Below, one piece after another: positions 1 through 5,443 of a stretch of 5,443 nt of DNA. Below the pieces are notes generated by a model. That model did no database searches, was not told the DNA's origin, and was given only the letters and a program-made list of their open reading frames with translations. A program made the position numbers and the translations under genes. The number at the start of each line of letters is the position of its first letter. Positions within the stretch are counted from its first letter, which is position 1. The DNA comes from Acidimicrobiia bacterium. GTDB lineage: Bacteria > Actinomycetota > Acidimicrobiia > IMCC26256 > BP-133. The DNA lies in assembly GCA_025923175.1 (NCBI GenBank), contig JAICGL010000307.1, positions 1 through 5,443 on the forward strand, read 5' to 3'.

Positions 1-1
1 C

Positions 2-2122
<2,121 letters not shown>

Positions 2123-2132
2123 ATACCTCCAC

Positions 2133-2182
2133 CAGTCCCCCGGCTCCGTCCTCCCCCGGAGCCGGGGGACTGTCTTGTCTTC
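2133..2182 (+). terminator. Intrinsic terminator after lon
   Basis: A perfect 16-bp stem (2133-2148 paired with 2157-2172) with an 8-base loop (2149-2156) begins 10 bases after the lon stop. It is followed by the T-rich tract TCTTGTCTTC. This is a strong Rho-independent terminator for lon transcription. The next gene starts only 17 bases after the tract, so it probably has its own promoter. Confidence 0.93.
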
Positions 2183-2185
2183 AGC

Positions 2186-2191
2186 GAGAAT
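2186..2191 (+). promoter_or_regulatory. Possible -10 box for a leaderless SRAP transcript
   Basis: GAGAAT matches TATAAT at four of six positions and ends seven bases before the GTG start at 2199. If it is a real -10 element, transcription would begin at or just before the start codon, giving a leaderless mRNA, which is common in actinobacteria. There is no Shine-Dalgarno-like AGGAGG ahead of the GTG and no recognisable -35 at normal spacing, because that position falls inside the terminator stem. The evidence is weak. Confidence 0.25.
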
Positions 2192-2198
2192 CGGCGCC

Positions 2199-2792
2199 GT
2201 GTGCGGACGGTCGCAGTTCCGCAAGGTCCCGGAGATCATCGAGGAGTTCGGCCCTGCCCGCGTCGGCGACATCGTCGACGGGGCGATCGCCGAGGAGGCC
2301 TTCCCGAAGTCGGTGGTGCCCGGACTGGTACTCCACAAGGGCGAGCGGATCGTCTCGTCGTTCTCCTGGGCCTTCTTCGACGACGGCACCGGCCACAACG
2401 CTCGCCTCGAAACGGCCTCCGACCGCCCAGCCTGGCGCGACGCCTACATCGCGGCTCGACTCGTCCTCCCACTGGCCCGCTTCGTCGAAGGACGGGCCTG
2501 GTTTTCCGACCGCGACGGCGCCTCTTTGGCCGTCGCCGGTCTCTACCGCCTCGGTCCTCTGCCGACGGGCGGTCCGCCTCGCCGCGCCACGATGCTTACC
2601 CGGCCGGCGGACGACGTGGTGTCACCGTTCCACGAGCGCATGCCGGTCATCCTCCCCTCCGAACTGATCGCGCCATGGCTGGCCGGTGAGGCCGTGCCAC
2701 TCGACCGCCTCCTGACGGAGTCGCCCGTCCTCCGGGCGGAACCGTTGACCCGTCCCGGCCCTCCTCCACCCGAACAGCCCTCGCTGCTCTAA
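2199..2792 (+). CDS. SRAP/YedK/HMCES-family abasic-site DNA-crosslinking protein
   Basis: SRAP proteins use the amino-terminal cysteine, exposed by Met removal, to form a thiazolidine crosslink with abasic sites in single-stranded DNA, shielding them from cleavage and error-prone bypass. The start is chosen from this chemistry: GTG at 2199 gives Met-Cys-Gly-Arg, the invariant family beginning. The open frame reaches back to a TTG at 2175, but starting there would bury the cysteine. In the resulting 197-residue protein the key residues are visible: Cys2, Arg4, Asn67 and Arg69 in HNARLET, Glu97 in RFVEGRAWF, and His145 in FHERMPVILP. These match E. coli YedK Cys2, Asn75, Glu105 and His160 (numbers from memory). 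It is somewhat shorter than YedK (about 222 residues), and the usual FYEW and HDRMP motifs are altered to FVEG and HERMP. It lies downstream of lon but behind a terminator. The family call is firm; its regulation is unknown. Confidence 0.9.
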   Translation: MCGRSQFRKVPEIIEEFGPARVGDIVDGAIAEEAFPKSVVPGLVLHKGERIVSSFSWAFFDDGTGHNARLETASDRPAWRDAYIAARLVLPLARFVEGRAWFSDRDGASLAVAGLYRLGPLPTGGPPRRATMLTRPADDVVSPFHERMPVILPSELIAPWLAGEAVPLDRLLTESPVLRAEPLTRPGPPPPEQPSLL

Positions 2793-2866
2793 CGGCGCAA
2801 ACCGAATGGACGAAAGGGACGAAGCACGCGGACGCGCGTCGGGGGCGATTGGTCGCATGAGGCGAA

Positions 2867-2873
2867 GGGGAGG
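2867..2873 (+). promoter_or_regulatory. Ribosome binding site deciding the GGDEF gene start
   Basis: The purine-rich GGGGAGG ends nine bases before the GTG at 2883. It supports that GTG as the real start of the diguanylate cyclase. No promoter or terminator is evident in the rest of the 2793-2882 gap, which holds only a 10-base palindrome at 2831-2840. Confidence 0.65.
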
Positions 2874-2882
2874 CTCCTCGGC

Positions 2883-3785
2883 GTGAGCGGGCGACTCTTG
2901 GACATCCGAGAGGGACACACCGGCGAGGAGCGCCTCGTGGCGGCACGTGTTCTGGCCGACGAGGCCCGGGCCGTGGCGGCCGAATGGCGCGAGCTCTGCC
3001 GGTGGGATCCCGAACTGGCCCCGGACACCGAGCCGCCAATGGTGGACGCCGTGATCGAGGCCGTGGCCAGCGCCCTCAATCGGCCCCAGCCGCTCGGTTG
3101 GGGCACCGACGAGGAGGTCGCGGAGGCCATCGACGCCTTCACCGACCGGGCGGGGCCGGCCGCCATCGAGGAGCTGGTCTGCCTCCGGGAGGCCTTCAGC
3201 CGCCGTCTTCGGGGCCGGGTGCCGCCGGCAGAAGCTGCGGAGACCTGGGCCCGCCTGCAGATGACCATCGACCGGGCCATCTCGTGCGCCGCCCGCCGCG
3301 CCTTCTCTCAGCTCCAGACAGCGGCCTGCTTCGACGCGCTCACCGGAGTGATGAACCGCCGGTCGTTCGAAGCCGACCTCGCCCGCGAGTTCGGGCGGAT
3401 CACACGCCACGGCGGCCGCTTCAGCGTGGTGATGGCCGACCTCGACGGCCTCAAGACGATCAACGACACGCTCGGCCACACCACTGGCGATGCTCATCTC
3501 CAGGCGTTGGGCGCCGCGCTGCGGACCTCCACCCGCCGCGAGGACACCGCATATCGGGTCGGCGGCGATGAGTTCGCTGTGCTGCTCCCCGGGGCGTCCC
3601 GGATTCAGGCGCAACGGGTCATGCACCGGGTCGTGGAGTCCGCCGAGCCCGCCCGGTTCAGCTGGGGCGTGGCCTCCTGCCCGTCCGACGGCACGACCGC
3701 CGAGACCCTCATCGGCTGCGCCGACGCCCGCCTCTACCGCCGCCGGGCCCTGGCCCGATCCGGAGGAGCCGCTTCAGGTCCGTAG
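2883..3785 (+). CDS. Diguanylate cyclase, soluble GGDEF protein
   Basis: The 300-residue protein should make cyclic di-GMP from two GTP in the cytoplasm. The C-terminal GGDEF domain (about 148-291) looks complete and active. It has the entry motif FDALTGVMNRRSF at 150-162, metal-binding Asp186 in MADLDGLKTIND, guanine-contacting Asn194 and Asp203, and the signature GGDEF at 227-231. Arg218 and Asp221 form an RxxD inhibitory site exactly five residues before GGDEF, so product inhibition is expected. Residues 1-147 are mostly helical and charged, with no membrane segment or signal peptide. I do not recognise a named sensor domain there; a loose resemblance to the N-terminal helical domains of RsbR-type stress regulators is only an impression. 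The GTG start is supported by GGGGAGG nine bases upstream. The next gene starts 12 bases downstream, suggesting co-transcription with the two lipoproteins. Confidence 0.93.
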   Translation: MSGRLLDIREGHTGEERLVAARVLADEARAVAAEWRELCRWDPELAPDTEPPMVDAVIEAVASALNRPQPLGWGTDEEVAEAIDAFTDRAGPAAIEELVCLREAFSRRLRGRVPPAEAAETWARLQMTIDRAISCAARRAFSQLQTAACFDALTGVMNRRSFEADLAREFGRITRHGGRFSVVMADLDGLKTINDTLGHTTGDAHLQALGAALRTSTRREDTAYRVGGDEFAVLLPGASRIQAQRVMHRVVESAEPARFSWGVASCPSDGTTAETLIGCADARLYRRRALARSGGAASGP

Positions 3786-3797
3786 CATGGGCGGGTC

Positions 3798-4304
3798 ATG
3801 GCCCGTACCGCTCCCCTCACCGTTCTGGCCCTCGCCGCGCTCACCCTGGTGGGCGCGGCGTGCGGTTCTGACGACGAGCCCTCGGAGTCGGCCACCTCGA
3901 CGACCGCCGCCCAGGTGACCACGACGACCGCCGCCGAAACCACCACCACCACGGCCCCGGCTTCGGTCACCATGGCGGGGGAGACGGTGACCACGGCCAG
4001 GCTCCGGGTGATCGCCGCCGGCCTCTGCGAAGCCGCCCAACAGGCCGCCACCGACACCTCGGCCGCTGCGAAGACCTTCAACAGCAAGTCGCACGACGGC
4101 CTCCACCTCATCGCCCGCGGCCTCCAGGAGATCGACCGCCCGGCATCGGCCACCCTGCTCGAGGCGAAGCAGAAGGTCGAAGCCGACATCTCCAGCAAGG
4201 CCGCCGGGCCGCAACTGGCCGCCGACCTCCGTTCCCTGTCCGACGTCACCAGGACGAGCCTCGCCCGCTTCAACGTGACCGTCGACGCCTGCCCCGCAAC
4301 GTGA
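3798..4304 (+). CDS. Small exported Thr-rich lipoprotein, function unknown
   Basis: The 168-residue product is predicted to be exported and probably anchored outside the membrane. Residues 1-21 form a short signal peptide (Arg3, then a hydrophobic stretch), followed by Cys22 in LVGAACGSDD. The lipobox is imperfect, with Gly at -3, so simple secretion is an alternative. Residues 27-58 are a Ser/Thr/Ala linker with runs of threonine. Residues 59-168 appear to be a small helical domain with two further cysteines, Cys77 and Cys165, which could form a disulfide. It also has a helix bearing His99-Asp100-x-x-His103, then LLEAKQKVEADI. I do not recognise a named family. It lies 12 bases after the cyclase gene and 14 bases before the next lipoprotein gene, so an operon is likely. 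Recognisable Shine-Dalgarno sequence is poor (GGGCGGG at 3789-3795). Confidence 0.82.
   Translation: MARTAPLTVLALAALTLVGAACGSDDEPSESATSTTAAQVTTTTAAETTTTTAPASVTMAGETVTTARLRVIAAGLCEAAQQAATDTSAAAKTFNSKSHDGLHLIARGLQEIDRPASATLLEAKQKVEADISSKAAGPQLAADLRSLSDVTRTSLARFNVTVDACPAT
3898..3935 (+). repeat. Thr-codon direct repeat in lipoprotein linker
   Basis: The 14-base unit CGACGACCGCCGCC occurs at 3898-3911 and again at 3922-3935, within a run of ACC/ACG threonine codons that continues to about 3954. It encodes the TTAA-x-x-TTTTAA pattern of the surface linker. It probably arose by replication slippage and may vary in length between strains. Confidence 0.6.
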
Positions 4305-4305
4305 C

Positions 4306-4311
4306 GAGGAG
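4306..4311 (+). promoter_or_regulatory. Ribosome binding site for second lipoprotein
   Basis: GAGGAG lies seven bases before the ATG at 4319. This favours that ATG over the in-frame GTG at 4301, which overlaps the stop of the preceding gene but has no comparable site at the right distance. The ATG start also gives a more typical signal peptide. Confidence 0.75.
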
Positions 4312-4318
4312 CAGCCTC

Positions 4319-5329
4319 ATGCGCCCCCACCCGATCCGTACCGCCCCGATCCGCGCCGGCCTCGCGCTTGCCATCGCCGCCGGACTGGTCCTGTCGAGCT
4401 GCGGGGGCGACGACAAGAAGGATGCGAAGGGCAGCGCCGACACGTCCTCCACCACCGTTCCCGACGTCGTCCAGGGGTCCGTCGCCAGCTACGACCTCGC
4501 CGTAGGGCCGGCGAGCCGGTTCATGGTAGGGATGTTCAACGAGGCCAAGGGCCCGATCGGCTTCGGCACGGCTGCTTTCAGCTTCTTTTTCCTGGGCGAG
4601 AACGACGCCAGCGGCACCCCCCAACCAGGCCCGACGGCCACCGCCACCTACCTGCCAATTCCCGGTTCGCCGACGCCGGCGGACACTTCCAAGCCGAGCT
4701 ACCTCCCCGCCGACCAGCGCGGGGTCTACGCCGCGAACGTGGCCTTCGACCGCCCCGGCTTCTGGGGTGTGGCGGCGGTGGTCGACCTCGACGGTCGCCA
4801 GGAGGCGAAGACCGCCTTCCAGGTGCTGCCCAAACATGCTGTGCCCTTCGTGGGCGACCCGGCCCCGAAGAGCCAGAATCTCACGGTCACGACCCCAGGA
4901 GCGCCACCCGAGGCCATCGACTCCCGGGCGTCAGCCTCGACGCCCGTACCCGACGCCGAACTTCACCAGACGACGGTGGCTGAAGCCGTAGCCCAGAAGC
5001 GGCCGGTCGTCCTCGTCATCTCCACCCCCACCTACTGCGTCAGCCGATTCTGCGGGCCGGTGACCGATGTGGTGGCCGACCTGGCCAAGACCTACGGCGA
5101 TCGGGCGCGCTTCATCCACATCGAGGTCTTCAAGGACTACAAGGCCACGAAGCTCGCTGACCGGCTCAACGCCGCCGCTGCCGATTGGATCGGCACCAAT
5201 GAGAACGTGCAAGAACCGTGGGTCTTCGTGATTGGCGCCGACGGCAAGGTCGCTGCCCGGTTCGACAACATCGCCAGCCGGGGCGAGATCGAGCCGCTGC
5301 TCCAGAAACTGCCGCCGATGAAGGCTTAG
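4319..5329 (+). CDS. Lipoprotein with thioredoxin-like domain (CxxxxC)
   Basis: The 336-residue product should be a membrane-anchored envelope protein. The signal peptide has basic residues (Arg2, Arg7, Arg12) followed by a hydrophobic core, and ends in a good lipobox LSSC with Cys28. A GGDDKKDAKG linker follows. Residues about 45-180 look like a beta-sandwich; the segment DQRGVYAANVAFDRPGFWGV resembles YtkA/FixH-like or Ig-like domains (inference). Residues about 215-335 look like a thioredoxin fold: a strand PVVLVIS, then TPTYCVSRFCGPV with Cys240 and Cys245, a helix, the strand RFIHIEVF, and EPWVFVIGADGKVAARFDN before the last helix. The cysteines are four residues apart instead of the two of thioredoxin or three of Sco proteins, so the chemistry (disulfide exchange, metal delivery or peroxide reduction) is open. 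It follows the previous lipoprotein gene by 14 bases and ends tail-to-tail with another thioredoxin-like gene. Confidence 0.88.
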   Translation: MRPHPIRTAPIRAGLALAIAAGLVLSSCGGDDKKDAKGSADTSSTTVPDVVQGSVASYDLAVGPASRFMVGMFNEAKGPIGFGTAAFSFFFLGENDASGTPQPGPTATATYLPIPGSPTPADTSKPSYLPADQRGVYAANVAFDRPGFWGVAAVVDLDGRQEAKTAFQVLPKHAVPFVGDPAPKSQNLTVTTPGAPPEAIDSRASASTPVPDAELHQTTVAEAVAQKRPVVLVISTPTYCVSRFCGPVTDVVADLAKTYGDRARFIHIEVFKDYKATKLADRLNAAAADWIGTNENVQEPWVFVIGADGKVAARFDNIASRGEIEPLLQKLPPMKA

Positions 5330-5442
5330 AGGCCCAGGAGACGGTCGATGACCGTCCGGAGCTGACGCTCGGAGATCTCGCCGTCCTTGCGCTCGACGAG
5401 ATTTCCGTCCCGGTCGATGAAGAACGTGGTCGGCATCACCCG
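5326..5442 (-). CDS. TlpA/ResA-like thioredoxin, C-terminal part (5' partial)
   Basis: The reverse strand is open from the right edge to a TAA (plus-strand TTA at 5326-5328), giving the last 38 residues of a protein. It begins RVMPTTFFIDRDGNLVERK and ends VIDRLLGL. The Met-Pro-Thr-Thr step followed by FFIDRDGNLV is the cis-proline loop and following strand-turn of TlpA, ResA and related envelope thioredoxins, and the end is the usual last helix. These proteins reduce or exchange disulfides outside the membrane, often in cytochrome c maturation. The CxxC active site and any signal peptide lie beyond the window, so export is inferred. The gene converges on the thioredoxin-like lipoprotein gene, and the two overlap by four bases at their stop codons. 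Confidence 0.85.
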   Translation of the reverse strand, partial: RVMPTTFFIDRDGNLVERKDGEISERQLRTVIDRLLGL

Positions 5443-5443
5443 C

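Noticed and set aside
2175..2201. TTG at 2175 as start of the SRAP gene
   Set aside because: It lies in the terminator T-tract and would place the essential cysteine at residue 10 instead of 2.
2831..2840. Ten-base palindrome GACGCGCGTC before the cyclase gene
   Set aside because: Short and made of CG steps that are frequent in such DNA; there is no loop, T-tract or second copy to support an operator or terminator.
2857..2886. Nine-codon ATG frame whose stop overlaps the cyclase GTG start
   Set aside because: It could be a coupled leader peptide, but it has no ribosome site of its own and such short frames arise easily by chance.
2622..3626. Minus-strand 334-codon open frame opposite SRAP and the cyclase
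   Set aside because: Composition is that of an antisense shadow in G+C-rich DNA, and both plus-strand genes carry clear catalytic motifs.
4301..4321. GTG at 4301, overlapping the previous stop, as start of the second lipoprotein
   Set aside because: GAGGAG sits at proper distance only from the ATG at 4319, which also gives a cleaner signal peptide. Translational coupling through the overlap cannot be fully excluded.
3734..4837. Minus-strand 367-codon open frame opposite the lipoproteins
   Set aside because: Low-complexity Val/Gly/Arg runs come from the antisense of threonine codons; no domain or start signal is seen, and the plus strand has signal peptides and ribosome sites.

Overview
The window is strongly G+C-rich, with G or C at most third codon positions. 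Its two lipoproteins have Thr-rich linkers just after the lipidation cysteine, and one gene starts with GTG. This points to a high-GC actinobacterium. The Thr/Ser-rich 'SDD...TTTT' lipoprotein style is common in Acidimicrobiia-like lineages, so that class is my best guess, as an inference only. Coding is dense and almost entirely on the + strand.

Layout. (1) Positions 2-2122 hold the last ~706 residues of an ATP-dependent Lon protease, with its N-terminal domain cut by the left edge. Inside this gene, at 1389-1453, three perfect short hairpins stand in a row. They encode an in-frame Pro/Gly/Glu/Ala-rich insertion in the AAA+ alpha-subdomain and look like an inserted palindromic repeat. (2) A strong intrinsic terminator (2133-2182) closes lon. 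(3) Positions 2199-2792 encode a small SRAP/YedK/HMCES-type protein that crosslinks to abasic sites in single-stranded DNA. Its GTG start is fixed by the obligatory Cys2. (4) After a 90-base gap, 2883-3785 encodes a soluble GGDEF diguanylate cyclase with an intact inhibitory site and an unrecognised helical N-terminal region. (5) After 12 bases comes a small exported protein, probably a lipoprotein (3798-4304). (6) After 14 bases comes a second lipoprotein (4319-5329) with a probable beta-sandwich domain followed by a thioredoxin-like domain carrying a CxxxxC motif. (7) The right edge holds the C-terminal 38 codons of a minus-strand TlpA/ResA-like thioredoxin (5326-5442). Its stop codon overlaps that of the second lipoprotein by four bases.

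How the genes may work together. Lon handles protein quality control and SRAP protects abasic sites. They are neighbours but separated by the terminator, so probably not co-transcribed. The cyclase and the two lipoproteins are close enough (12 and 14 bases apart) to form one transcription unit. The two lipoproteins and the convergent thioredoxin suggest a cell-envelope redox or metallocentre-assembly neighbourhood, but no substrate can be read from the sequence. I see no RNA genes, CRISPR arrays, insertion sequences with a transposase, or phage genes. The items I find least ordinary are the triple-hairpin insertion in lon and the two-lipoprotein/thioredoxin cluster.
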